DNA of 64,000 nt from Janibacter limosus (lineage in GTDB: Bacteria; Actinomycetota; Actinomycetes; Actinomycetales; Dermatophilaceae). The stretch spans positions 62,001-126,000 of the forward strand of contig NZ_CP036164.1 of the NCBI RefSeq assembly GCF_004295485.1, given 5' to 3'. The notes beneath the pieces were generated by a model that was given only the letters and a program-made list of their open reading frames with translations, did no database searches and had not been told where the DNA came from. Below, piece after piece: positions 1 to 8,487 of this stretch; position 1 is the first letter of the stretch, and every line of letters starts with the position of its first letter. Both the position numbers and the translations under genes were made by a program.

Positions 1-123
1 CCGGACGAGGACTTCATGACCCTGCTGCGGCAGGTCTTCGGCCAGGTGGACGCGCACGTGGTGACCTTCGCCAACTTCCTCACCGGCGGTGAGTCGAGCA
101 ACACCGTCTACGTCTCGGTCTGA
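1..123 (+). CDS. 3' end of a gene, possibly spermidine synthase-like
   Basis: An open frame runs in from the left edge and stops at TGA 121-123, giving 40 C-terminal residues. The tail ends in FANFLTGGESSNTVYVSV. This resembles the last strand of spermidine-synthase-like methyltransferases, where a phrase close to TGG..NTVYV is common, but 40 residues are too few for a firm family call. Its stop overlaps the start of the next gene (TGATG), so the two are probably translationally coupled. That it is coding is well supported by codon bias; the identity is a guess. Confidence 0.5.
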   Translation, partial: PDEDFMTLLRQVFGQVDAHVVTFANFLTGGESSNTVYVSV

Positions 124-1247
124 TGGTCGCGGTGCGTCAGGCGGTCTTCGAGGACGCCGAGGCCCTTGCCCGGATCGACCTGGTGACGTGGACGAGCGAG
201 ACCTCTCCGGTGCCCGCGCCTCAGGTCGACACCTACGACTTCTTCGACGAGCGCACCTCTCCCGCAGACGTACTCGTCGCAGAGGTGGGCGGGACCGTCG
301 TCGGCTACGTCAAGCTGCGCAGCGTCCTGCATCCTCCGTCGCGGTCGCACGTCATGGAGATCAACGGCCTGGCCGTCGACCCCTCCCACCAGCGCGAAGG
401 GGTGGCCCCCCACCTCGTCGAGGCGGCCGTGGAGGAGTCCGCGCGCCGAGGGGCACTCAAGGTCTCGCTGCGCGTCCTCGGGCCCAATGCCCGGGCGCGG
501 CGCCTGTACGAGAGGTGCGGCTTCGTCGTCGAGGGTGTCCTGCGTGGGGAGTTCGTGCTCGACGGCCGCCCCGTGGACGACGTCTTCATGGCGCGGCGGC
601 TCGACGACGGTGACCGCGACATCTGGGGCATCACCACGCACGACTGGTCCGTGGATGTCGACGTCGAGCACCTGGCCAAGGCGCGGCAGGCGGCAGAGTC
701 GCTCGGTGATGCGATGGCCCTGCACCTCGTGCTGGAGGTGCTCGCCTACGCGGACGACGAGGCGGAGGCCGCCGGGCGTCGCGGGTGCGTGCGCGTGGTC
801 GTGCGCGGTGACGAGATCCAGGTGGCCGACGACGGTCGTGGGACGGACACCCGGCGCGACGCCGAGGGCAGGGTCGTGCGCAAGCCGATCATGGCCACCC
901 GGGACGTGCGGTTCTTCGACGAGGAGGATCCCGTGCTCCTGCCGGACGGGCTGCCTCGGCGAGGGATGAGCACCGTGTCGGCGGCGAGCCCCTCCCTCCT
1001 GCACGACAACTGGCGAACCTCTGGGGCTTGGTCCCAGGAGTACAGATTCGGAACCCCGCAGGCGGAGCTGCGGGAGCTCCCTCCGACCGGCCGCACCGGG
1101 ACCACCGTCACCGTGCGGCTCCCTTCGCCGGTCGACCTTGATCTGACGCAGCTGGCGGTTCTCGTCAGAGGCTTCGCCCACGTGGACGTCGAGGTGAGTG
1201 GCGGGCGTGGCGCTGACGGCGCACCCCCCACTCCTGATCGGCGGTAG
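123..1247 (+). CDS. GNAT acetyltransferase fused to a degenerate GyrB-like ATPase domain
   Basis: The 374-residue protein starts at an ATG that overlaps the previous stop. Residues 1 to about 165 are a GNAT N-acetyltransferase domain, with acetyl-CoA loop QREGVAPHL and tail motif NARARRLYERCGF. Residues about 175-345 follow the N-terminal ATPase domain of DNA gyrase B in order: LHLVLEVLAYADDEA, VADDGRGTD, GLPRRGMSTVSAAS, WSQEYRFGTPQAEL and RTGTTVTVRLP. The glutamate of the catalytic motif is kept. The Mg-binding Asn-equivalent is Tyr, and the glycine-rich ATP lid is lost, so ATP hydrolysis is unlikely. The substrate of the acetyltransferase is unknown. The gene converges on the nar operon's last gene. 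Domain calls are from motif reading; the function of the fusion is not known to me. Confidence 0.8.
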   Translation: MVAVRQAVFEDAEALARIDLVTWTSETSPVPAPQVDTYDFFDERTSPADVLVAEVGGTVVGYVKLRSVLHPPSRSHVMEINGLAVDPSHQREGVAPHLVEAAVEESARRGALKVSLRVLGPNARARRLYERCGFVVEGVLRGEFVLDGRPVDDVFMARRLDDGDRDIWGITTHDWSVDVDVEHLAKARQAAESLGDAMALHLVLEVLAYADDEAEAAGRRGCVRVVVRGDEIQVADDGRGTDTRRDAEGRVVRKPIMATRDVRFFDEEDPVLLPDGLPRRGMSTVSAASPSLLHDNWRTSGAWSQEYRFGTPQAELRELPPTGRTGTTVTVRLPSPVDLDLTQLAVLVRGFAHVDVEVSGGRGADGAPPTPDRR

Positions 1248-1281
1248 GGGTACCGGCCCGCAGCGTCGGCCTGGTGCTGGA

Positions 1282-1614
1282 TCAGTGGCGGACAGCCACC
1301 GTCAGCAGCACGGCGGAGTCCTCGATCGCCTCGAGAGCATGCCGAGCGTCGGGGATCGGCATCAGGTCGCCGAGCGTGCCCGTCGACCTGCTGTCGCCTG
1401 CGACCAGCGCAACGTGACCGTGCAGGACCTGGAGTGTCGCCTCGCCCGGGCTCTCGTGCTCGTCCAGGGTCGATCCGGCGCGGAGCGCGATGAGCGTCTG
1501 GCGAAGGCTGCGCTCGTGCCCCCCGTAGATCGTGTGGGCGCTGCGGCCGCTCGATGCGGTCGACGCGATCTCCAGGTGCTCCTGCACCAGTGCGGTCAGG
1601 GACTCTTTGTTCAT
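1282..1614 (-). CDS. Small cupin-fold protein, last gene of the nar operon
   Basis: This 110-residue protein begins MNKESLTALVQEHLE at an ATG with a good ribosome site (GGAAGAGG) seven bases upstream; an in-frame ATG 13 codons earlier has none. The centre (TLDEHESPGEATLQVLHGHVALV) is the first conserved cupin motif, followed by a second beta-rich half ending HALEAIEDSAVLLTVAVRH. It is a single-domain cupin of the kind often described as a small-molecule or metal sensor or enzyme. It follows narI by 42 bases on the same strand, so it is probably co-transcribed with nitrate reductase. Its role there is unknown. It does not carry a full set of metal-binding histidines that I can see. Confidence 0.75.
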   Translation of the reverse strand: MNKESLTALVQEHLEIASTASSGRSAHTIYGGHERSLRQTLIALRAGSTLDEHESPGEATLQVLHGHVALVAGDSRSTGTLGDLMPIPDARHALEAIEDSAVLLTVAVRH

Positions 1615-1656
1615 GGGTTCCTCTTCCTGCGTGGGTATGTCCTCGATGCGCACACG

Positions 1657-2385
1657 TCAGCCCACCCGGTCCCAGCCACGCCGTGGCCGGTGGCTGCCGA
1701 GCCGGCTGTCATCCCGACTGCGGTAGACGATGTACGGACGGGTGAGGTAGCCGAGCGGTGCGCTGAAGACGTGGACCAGTCGGGTGAAGGGCCACAGCGC
1801 AAACAGCCCGAAGGCGACCAGGGCGTGCAGCTGGAACCCGAGCGGTGCGTCGCCCATGAGTGCTGCATCGGGCTGGAAGGCCAGGAAGGATCGGTACCAG
1901 ACGGACACCCCTTCGCGATAGTTGTACTCGCCGCCGATCGTCAGGATCGACCCGGCGATGGTGTTCCACATGCCCAGCACGATCACGACGGCGAGGAAGG
2001 CGTACATCACCTTGTCCATCACCGTGGTCGCCGAGAAGACCGGGCCGACGGTGCGTCGTCGGTAGATCAGGATGAGCATGCCGACCACCGTCGCCACTCC
2101 GGCCAGGAGGCCGCCCCCGACGGCCACCACGTGGTACGCGCGGTAGCTGATGCCGAGCCAGTCCGTCCAGGACTGCGGCACGAGCAGGCCGATGATGTGG
2201 CCAGCAACGACTCCGAGCATCCCGAAGTGGAACAACGGACTCCCGATCCGCAGCAGGCGGTTCTCGTAGAGCTGGGACGACCTGGTGGTCCACCCGAACT
2301 TGTCGTATCGGTAGCGCCACACGTGGCCGACCACGAAGGTCGCCAGGCAGAGATACGGGACGATGACGAAGAGGAACTCGTTCAT
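1657..2385 (-). CDS. narI: Respiratory nitrate reductase gamma subunit (cytochrome b)
   Basis: NarI (242 residues) is the membrane subunit that oxidises menaquinol and passes electrons through two b hemes to NarH. It begins MNEFLFVIVPYLCLATFVVGH and has five hydrophobic segments. Histidines in FHFGMLGVVAGH near residue 60 and in FQLHALVAFGLFALWP/TRLVHVFSAP near the C terminus sit where the four heme ligands of the family lie. The start ATG overlaps the narJ stop in ATGA. The C-terminal 25 residues are basic and predicted cytoplasmic. Family length is about 225-250, so it is complete. Confidence 0.97.
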   Translation of the reverse strand: MNEFLFVIVPYLCLATFVVGHVWRYRYDKFGWTTRSSQLYENRLLRIGSPLFHFGMLGVVAGHIIGLLVPQSWTDWLGISYRAYHVVAVGGGLLAGVATVVGMLILIYRRRTVGPVFSATTVMDKVMYAFLAVVIVLGMWNTIAGSILTIGGEYNYREGVSVWYRSFLAFQPDAALMGDAPLGFQLHALVAFGLFALWPFTRLVHVFSAPLGYLTRPYIVYRSRDDSRLGSHRPRRGWDRVG

Positions 2386-3086
2386 GTGCGGGCTCCTGGG
2401 AACGATGGCATGGGCAGCTGGATGGGTGATGGGGCGGTGGCCGCGCCCGGGCTGAACTGCGGGCTGGCGAAGGGGGCGAGCCCGACCTCTTCCTCGGGTG
2501 GCCCCTCGGCCGCGAGACGCCGGACTGCGTCCCGCTCCTCGCCGCGAAGCGGCGGCAAGGTCGCAGTCACCGCGTCGAGCAGACTCGCCCAGGGCGAAGA
2601 CAGGTCCCTCAGCGAGATGCGCAGGAGCTCCAGTCCCGCTCGATGGTCGAGCATGAGGTCGCGGCCGAGGCCCTGGTCGACGGTGGCGGCGAACTCGAGC
2701 ACCACGCAGAGGTGGTCGGGCAGCTCTGCGTCGTCGAGCTCGAAGCCGGCACCCAGGAAGATCTGCTTGAAGCGCAGCAACGCCATCCCTCGCTTGCGGG
2801 TGTCCCCGTGGGCGAAGTAGGTCAGGAAGAGGTTGCACCGTCGTCTGGTGTCAAAGGTCTCGACGTAGTCGGCCTGAAGCTCGGGGAGCGGCGTGGCCTC
2901 GAGATGGTCGAGGTAGGCGCGGATGGAGTCACCGATGGTGAGGGGCACACCGTGGGACGCCGCCCTGAGCACGTCTGCTCGATCGAGCAGGTCCTGGTCC
3001 GGGTAGTCCAGGAGGAGCGAGACCGACTGCCACACGATGGTGAGCTGGTCGGGGGGCAGAGAGGGGCCCGTGCGTCGTGTGCTCAT
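2382..3086 (-). CDS. narJ: Nitrate reductase maturation chaperone
   Basis: NarJ (234 residues) is the dedicated cytoplasmic chaperone that helps insert the molybdenum cofactor and iron-sulfur cluster into NarG before NarGH docks on NarI. The typical region VWQSVSLLLDYPDQDLLDR and the conserved core QADYVETFDTRRRCNLFLTYFAHGDTRKRG are present. The last 30 residues are proline-rich and probably unstructured. It is bounded on both sides by ATGA overlaps with narH and narI, so it is translated as part of the single nar operon. Confidence 0.96.
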   Translation of the reverse strand: MSTRRTGPSLPPDQLTIVWQSVSLLLDYPDQDLLDRADVLRAASHGVPLTIGDSIRAYLDHLEATPLPELQADYVETFDTRRRCNLFLTYFAHGDTRKRGMALLRFKQIFLGAGFELDDAELPDHLCVVLEFAATVDQGLGRDLMLDHRAGLELLRISLRDLSSPWASLLDAVTATLPPLRGEERDAVRRLAAEGPPEEEVGLAPFASPQFSPGAATAPSPIQLPMPSFPGART

Positions 3087-4732
3087 GTGTCGGAGCCCTT
3101 CGGGGGGAACATCCCAGGAGGTGATCCCTTGCCATCCCAGTTGAGGAGGTTGACGCGGCTGCGCTTGTTCTCGGGACCGGAGAGGGAGTCGGATGTCTGC
3201 CGGTCCTGCAGCATCTCGAAGTTCTCGACCGCGATCGGTGTCGGCGTGCCGGAGCCTTCTCCGAAGAGGTCGTGCTGCCCACCGCCGTACTCGGAGACGG
3301 AGCACTCCGTGGACAGCTCTTCCAGGGAGTGGGCCTGCTCGGCGTGCGCGGACGGGATGACGTAACGCTCGTCGTACTTCGCGATCGCGAGGAGACGGTA
3401 CATGTCGTACATCTCCTCCTCGCCCATCCCGACGGCGGCAGGGATCGAGGCGTCGGGATCGCGTCCCATGTTGATGTCGCGCATGTAGCTGCGCATCGCT
3501 GCGAGCTTCTTGAGCACGGCGTCGACGGGTGCGACGTCGCCGGCGGTGAAGAGCTCGGCGAGGTACTCGACGGGGATCCGCAGGGCGTCGATCGCGGCGA
3601 AGAGGTTGCCCTTGTCCTCGGCGTCCTCCCCGGTCTCGGCGACGACGTCCACGACCGGTGAGAGCGGCGGGATGTACCAGACCATGGGCATGGTGCGGTA
3701 CTCCGGGTGCAGTGGTAGCGCGACCTTGAAGGTGTTGATCAGCGCGTAGATGGGGGAGCGCTGGGCAGCGTCGATCCAGTCACGGGCGATGCCCGCAGCC
3801 TCGGCCTCGCGGATCACCTCCGGGTCGAAGGGGTCGAGGAAGACGTCGCGCTGGGCCTCGTAGAGGCCCGTGTCGTCGGTCGTCGAGGCCGCTGCGAGGA
3901 CCTTGTCGGCGTCGTAGAGCATCAGGCCGATGTAGCGCAGTCTGCCCACGCAGGTCTCTGCGCAGACCGTGGGGAGACCGACCTCGATGCGTGGGAAGCA
4001 GAATGTGCACTTCTCGGCCTTGCCCGTGCGGTGGTTGAAGTAGACCTTCTTGTAGGGGCAGCCCGAGACGCACTTGCGCCAGCCACGGCACTTGTCCTGG
4101 TCGACCAGGACGATGCCGTCCTCCTCGCGCTTGTAGATCGCGCCGCTGGGGCACGATGCCGCGCACGAGGGGTTCAGGCAGTGCTCACAGATCCGCGGCA
4201 GGTAGAACATGAAGGTCTGCTCGAACTCGAACTTCACCTTGTCGGCGATCTTCTTGAGCATGGGATCGCGATGCGCCGTGGCGGTGGAGCCACCGAGGTC
4301 GTCGTCCCAGTTCGCGGACCACTCGATCTTCATGTTCTTGCCGCTGATCAACGACTTGGGCCGCGCCACCGGGGTGTGCTCCTGGGCCGGCGCGTCCGTC
4401 AGGGTGGAGTAGTCGTAGGTCCACGGCTCGTAGTACTCGTCGATGGAGGGCAGCTTGGGGTTGGAGAAGATCGTCATCAGGTTCTTCAGACGTCCGCCGG
4501 CCTTGAGCTTCAGGCGGCCGTTCTTGGCGATGTCCCACCCGCCCTTCCACTTGTCCTGGTCCTCGTAGGTGCGCGGGTAGCCGAGCCCCGGACGGGTCTC
4601 GACGTTGTTGAACCAGATGTACTCGGTGCCCGAGCGGTTGGTCCACGCCTGCTTGCAGGTGACCGAGCACGTGTGGCACCCGATGCACTTGTCGAGGTTC
4701 ATGACCATCGCCATCTGTGCCATGACCTTCAT
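3083..4732 (-). CDS. narH: Respiratory nitrate reductase beta subunit (Fe-S)
   Basis: NarH (549 residues) carries the electron-transfer chain of one [3Fe-4S] and three [4Fe-4S] clusters between NarI hemes and NarG. Four cysteine groups are visible: CIGCHTCSVTC near residue 16; CEHCLNPSCAASC; CRGWRKCVSGC, where Trp replaces a cysteine as expected for the 3Fe cluster of NarH; and CTFCFPR...CAETC. The start ATG overlaps the narG stop in TGATG. Two further in-frame ATGs lie within the first 11 codons, so the exact start is uncertain by a few residues. The C-terminal region after residue 490 is less conserved. Confidence 0.97.
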   Translation of the reverse strand: MKVMAQMAMVMNLDKCIGCHTCSVTCKQAWTNRSGTEYIWFNNVETRPGLGYPRTYEDQDKWKGGWDIAKNGRLKLKAGGRLKNLMTIFSNPKLPSIDEYYEPWTYDYSTLTDAPAQEHTPVARPKSLISGKNMKIEWSANWDDDLGGSTATAHRDPMLKKIADKVKFEFEQTFMFYLPRICEHCLNPSCAASCPSGAIYKREEDGIVLVDQDKCRGWRKCVSGCPYKKVYFNHRTGKAEKCTFCFPRIEVGLPTVCAETCVGRLRYIGLMLYDADKVLAAASTTDDTGLYEAQRDVFLDPFDPEVIREAEAAGIARDWIDAAQRSPIYALINTFKVALPLHPEYRTMPMVWYIPPLSPVVDVVAETGEDAEDKGNLFAAIDALRIPVEYLAELFTAGDVAPVDAVLKKLAAMRSYMRDINMGRDPDASIPAAVGMGEEEMYDMYRLLAIAKYDERYVIPSAHAEQAHSLEELSTECSVSEYGGGQHDLFGEGSGTPTPIAVENFEMLQDRQTSDSLSGPENKRSRVNLLNWDGKGSPPGMFPPKGSDT

Positions 4733-7700
4733 CAGTACGTCACGTCCTGACTGCGCTTGCGGATGATCGTGACCTCGTCACGTTGGTTACCGGTGGGGCC
4801 GAGATAGTTGAAGGCGAAGGTCAGCTGGGCATAGCCCCCGATCAGGTGGGACGGCTTCACGAGCAGCCGCGTCAGGGAGTTGTGGATGCCGCCGCGCTTG
4901 CCTGACGTCTCGGCGAGCGGTACGTCGATCAGCCGGTCCTGTGCGTGGTACATGTACACCGTTCCTTCGGGCATGCGGTGGGAGACGATCGCCCTGGCCA
5001 CGACGACGCCGTTGCGGTTGACCGCCTCGATCCAGTCGTTGTCCTTGATGCCGACCTTGGCGGCGTCCCGGTCGCTCATCCAGATGTTCTGGCCACCGCG
5101 TGACAGCGAGAGCATGAAGAGGTTGTCCTGGTACTCCGAGTGGATCGACCACTTGTTGTGCGGCGTCAGGTAGCGCACGGTCAGCCCCTCGACCTGTCCG
5201 GCCGAACCGTCGGACACGGTGCCCAGGGCGGGCTCGGCGAACAGCGCCGCCATGTTCAACGGGGGTCGGTAGACAGGCAGGCCTTCGCCGAGCTCGGTCA
5301 TCCAGTCGTGGTCCAGGTAGAAGTGCATCCGCCCGGTCAGGGTGTGCCAAGGCTTCTTGCGCTCGACGTTGATGGTGAAGGGGGAGTATCGCCGCCCGCC
5401 CGTCTCCGAGCCCGACCACTCCGGTGAGGTGATGACGGGGACAGGGGGCCCCTGGGTGTCGGCGAAGGTGATCTGCTTGCCCTCGTGCTCCTCGGCCAGG
5501 TCGGCGAGTTGTACGCCGGTGCGCTTCTCAAGGGTCTTGAACCCCTGGGTCGCCAGGTGCCCGTTGGTGGTCCCGGACAAGGCGAGGATCGCCTCGCAGA
5601 CGTTGACGTCCTTCTTCAGGGACGGTCGGCCGTCGGCCACGCCGCCGCGTACGGCACCGTTCTTGGCCCGGAGGTACTCGACCTGCTCGCCCAGCTCGAA
5701 GGTGACTCCCTTGGTGGTGGCGCCGAGGGAGTCCACCAGCGGACCGAGCGCGTTCATCTTCTCGGCGACGGCGCCGTAGTCCCTCTCGACCTCGACCAGC
5801 TTGGGCATGGTGACCCCGGGGATGGGCTCGCACTCACCCTTCTTCCAGTCGCGGACGACGCCGTGCGGGTTGGCCATCGCATCCGGGGTGTCGTGGGTGA
5901 GCGGCACCGCCACCACGTCCTTGCGGACACCGAGGTGGGTGGCGGCGAGCTCGCTGAAGGTCTCGGCGATCGTCTGCCAGGCATCCCAGTCGGTGCGGGT
6001 CTGCCACGGCGGTGCGATGGCGGGGTTGAAGGAGTGCACGAAGGGATGCATGTCGGTGGTGTTGAGGTCGTGCTTCTCGTACCAGGTCGCTGCGGGGAGG
6101 ACGACGTCGGAGAAGATCGTCGTGCTCGTCTGGCGGAAGTCGATCGTCATCAGCAGGTCGAGCTTGCCCTCGGGTGCCTCGTCGCGCCAGGTCACGTCGA
6201 CTGGTCGCTGCCCCTCGGGTGTCTCGGTCGCTCGGACGGAGGAGTCGGTGCCGAGCAGGTGCTTGAGGAAGTACTCGTTGCCCTTGCCGGACGAGCCGAG
6301 CAGGTTGGCTCGCCAGATCGACAGGATCCTCGGATAGTTCTTCGGTGCGTCCGGGTCCTCTCCGGCGAAGTCCAGATCGCCGGACTTGAGCTGGTCGACG
6401 ACGTACTCGCCGATCGGTGTGCCCGCAGCCGCAGCGTCGTCGCTGAGGTCGAGCGGGTTGCGGTCGAAGGTGGGGTAGGACGGCATCCAGCCCATCCGGG
6501 CGCTCTGGGCCAGGACGTCAGCGGTGGACTTGCCTGCGAGCTGCCCCTTGCCGGTCGTGGCGGAAAGAGTGTCGGCACCGAACTGGTCGTAGCGGAACTG
6601 GTTGGTGTGCAGGTACCAGTACGCGGTCTGGATCATGTTGCGCGGCGGGCGGTTCCAGTCGAGAGCGTTGGCGATCTGGGTGTAGCCGGTGATCGGACGG
6701 ACCTTCTCCTGACCGACGTAGTGGGCCCAGCCACCACCGTTGACGCCCTGGCAGCCGGTGAGGTTCGTGAGGGTGAGGAACGCCCGATAGATCGTGTCGG
6801 AGTGGAACCAGTGGTTGGTGCCCGCGCCCATGACGATCATCGAACGCCCCTTGGACTCCTCGGCGTTCTGGGCGAACTCGCGACCGATCCGGGCGGCGGT
6901 GGCAGCCGGGACACCGGTGATGGCCTCCTGCCACGCCGGGGTGTAGGGCGACTCTGCGTCGTCGTAACCCTCGTTGTCGCCGGTCGGCCACAGCCCGGGC
7001 AACGGCTCTCCCCGGTGCGCTCGGCCGACGCCGTACTGCGCCATGAGCAGATCGAAGACCGTGGTGACGAGGTGCCCGTCCACGCGGCGGACGGGGACCC
7101 CTCGGGGTAGGTCGGTGGACGCTCCGTCAGGAGTGTCGAAACGCGGCATGCGCACGATGACTGATTCGGTCGCCGTCTCGAGAAGGGAGAGGAGCGGGTC
7201 GACCTCTCCGAGGTCAAGGTTCCAGCTGCCCACCCCGGTCTCCCCGTAGCGGTGACCCAGCGACCCGTTGGGCACCACGGCCTCGTCGGTCTTCGAGTCG
7301 ATGAGAACCGTCTTGAACTCGGCGTTCTCGTCACCGACGTGTCCGGTCAGGTCCGAGGCAGTGAGGAACTTGCCCGCGACGTACTCGCCGTCGCCGGCCT
7401 CCTCCAGGCGGACCAGGTGCGGGAGGTCCGTGTAGGTCTTGACGTACTCCGTGAAGTAGGGCGTGTCCTTGTCGACGAAGAACTCCTTGAGCACGACGTG
7501 CCCCATCGCCATGGCCAGGGCGGCGTCGGTGCCGGGCTTGGCCGGTAGCCATTCGTCCGCGAACTTGACGTTGTCTGCGTAGTCCGGCGCCACGGCGACG
7601 ACCTTCTGGCCGCGGTAGCGGGCCTCGACCATCCAGTGCGCGTCAGGGGTCCGGGTGACCGGGAGGTTGGACCCCCACATGATGAGATAGCCGGCGTTCC

Positions 7701-8487
7701 ACCAGTCACCGGACTCGGGGACGTCGGTCTGGTCGCCGAAGACCTGCGGGGATGCGACGGGCAGGTCTGCGTACCAGTCGTAGAAGCTCAGCATGGAGCC
7801 ACCGATGAGGTTCACGAACCGGGCGCCGGAGGCGTGGGAGACCATCGACATCGCGGGGATGGGCGAGAAGCCGGCGACCCGGTCCGGTCCGTACTTCTTG
7901 ATGGTGTGGACGTGCGCCGCGGCGATGATCTCGCTGGCCTCTTCCCATGTCGCCCGGACCAGACCGCCCTTGCCCCGCGCGGACTTGTACGCCTTGGCCC
8001 GCGCCGGGTTCTCGACGATGTGCTCCCACGCCCGGACCGGATCGCCGTCGTGCTGTGCCTTCGCCTCACGGAACATCTGGAGCAGGACACCACGCACGTA
8101 GGGGTAGCGAATTCGCGTGGGAGAGTAGGTGTACCAGGAGAATGCTGCGCCACGGGGGCAACCTCGCGGCTCGTACTCGGGCGAGTCCGGACCGACGGAG
8201 GGGTAGTCGGTCTGCTGGGTCTCCCACGTGATGATCCCGTCCTTGACGTAGACCTTCCACGAGCAGGAGCCGGTGCAGTTCACGCCGTGCGTGGACCGCA
8301 CGACCTTGTCGTGGCTCCAGCGATCGCGGTAGAAGTCGTCTGCCTCTCGTCCTCCCACCTGAGAGATCGACCGGAGGTCGTCGGAGACGACCCCACGGGT
8401 GAAGAACCTCCTGCTGCGGACGAGGGCCTCGACGAGAGAGCCGTCCATTCCAGGGGTGGGCGTGGAGTTCTTCATGGAGGGAGTCAA
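4732..8487 (-). CDS. narG: Respiratory nitrate reductase alpha (molybdenum) subunit
   Basis: NarG (1251 residues) is the catalytic subunit that reduces nitrate to nitrite at a bis-MGD molybdenum centre on the cytoplasmic face. The N-terminal [4Fe-4S] ligands His67, Cys71, Cys75 and Cys110 are seen in HGVNCTGSC and EPRGC. The molybdenum-aspartate region QTDVPESGDWWNAGYLIMWG is intact, and there is no twin-arginine signal peptide, as expected. The annotated start is TTG at 8487, which overlaps the narK stop (TTGA) and has AGGA six bases upstream. The ATG four codons on (8475) has no ribosome site. Length matches the family (about 1230-1260). Confidence 0.97.
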   Translation of the reverse strand: MTPSMKNSTPTPGMDGSLVEALVRSRRFFTRGVVSDDLRSISQVGGREADDFYRDRWSHDKVVRSTHGVNCTGSCSWKVYVKDGIITWETQQTDYPSVGPDSPEYEPRGCPRGAAFSWYTYSPTRIRYPYVRGVLLQMFREAKAQHDGDPVRAWEHIVENPARAKAYKSARGKGGLVRATWEEASEIIAAAHVHTIKKYGPDRVAGFSPIPAMSMVSHASGARFVNLIGGSMLSFYDWYADLPVASPQVFGDQTDVPESGDWWNAGYLIMWGSNLPVTRTPDAHWMVEARYRGQKVVAVAPDYADNVKFADEWLPAKPGTDAALAMAMGHVVLKEFFVDKDTPYFTEYVKTYTDLPHLVRLEEAGDGEYVAGKFLTASDLTGHVGDENAEFKTVLIDSKTDEAVVPNGSLGHRYGETGVGSWNLDLGEVDPLLSLLETATESVIVRMPRFDTPDGASTDLPRGVPVRRVDGHLVTTVFDLLMAQYGVGRAHRGEPLPGLWPTGDNEGYDDAESPYTPAWQEAITGVPAATAARIGREFAQNAEESKGRSMIVMGAGTNHWFHSDTIYRAFLTLTNLTGCQGVNGGGWAHYVGQEKVRPITGYTQIANALDWNRPPRNMIQTAYWYLHTNQFRYDQFGADTLSATTGKGQLAGKSTADVLAQSARMGWMPSYPTFDRNPLDLSDDAAAAGTPIGEYVVDQLKSGDLDFAGEDPDAPKNYPRILSIWRANLLGSSGKGNEYFLKHLLGTDSSVRATETPEGQRPVDVTWRDEAPEGKLDLLMTIDFRQTSTTIFSDVVLPAATWYEKHDLNTTDMHPFVHSFNPAIAPPWQTRTDWDAWQTIAETFSELAATHLGVRKDVVAVPLTHDTPDAMANPHGVVRDWKKGECEPIPGVTMPKLVEVERDYGAVAEKMNALGPLVDSLGATTKGVTFELGEQVEYLRAKNGAVRGGVADGRPSLKKDVNVCEAILALSGTTNGHLATQGFKTLEKRTGVQLADLAEEHEGKQITFADTQGPPVPVITSPEWSGSETGGRRYSPFTINVERKKPWHTLTGRMHFYLDHDWMTELGEGLPVYRPPLNMAALFAEPALGTVSDGSAGQVEGLTVRYLTPHNKWSIHSEYQDNLFMLSLSRGGQNIWMSDRDAAKVGIKDNDWIEAVNRNGVVVARAIVSHRMPEGTVYMYHAQDRLIDVPLAETSGKRGGIHNSLTRLLVKPSHLIGGYAQLTFAFNYLGPTGNQRDEVTIIRKRSQDVTY

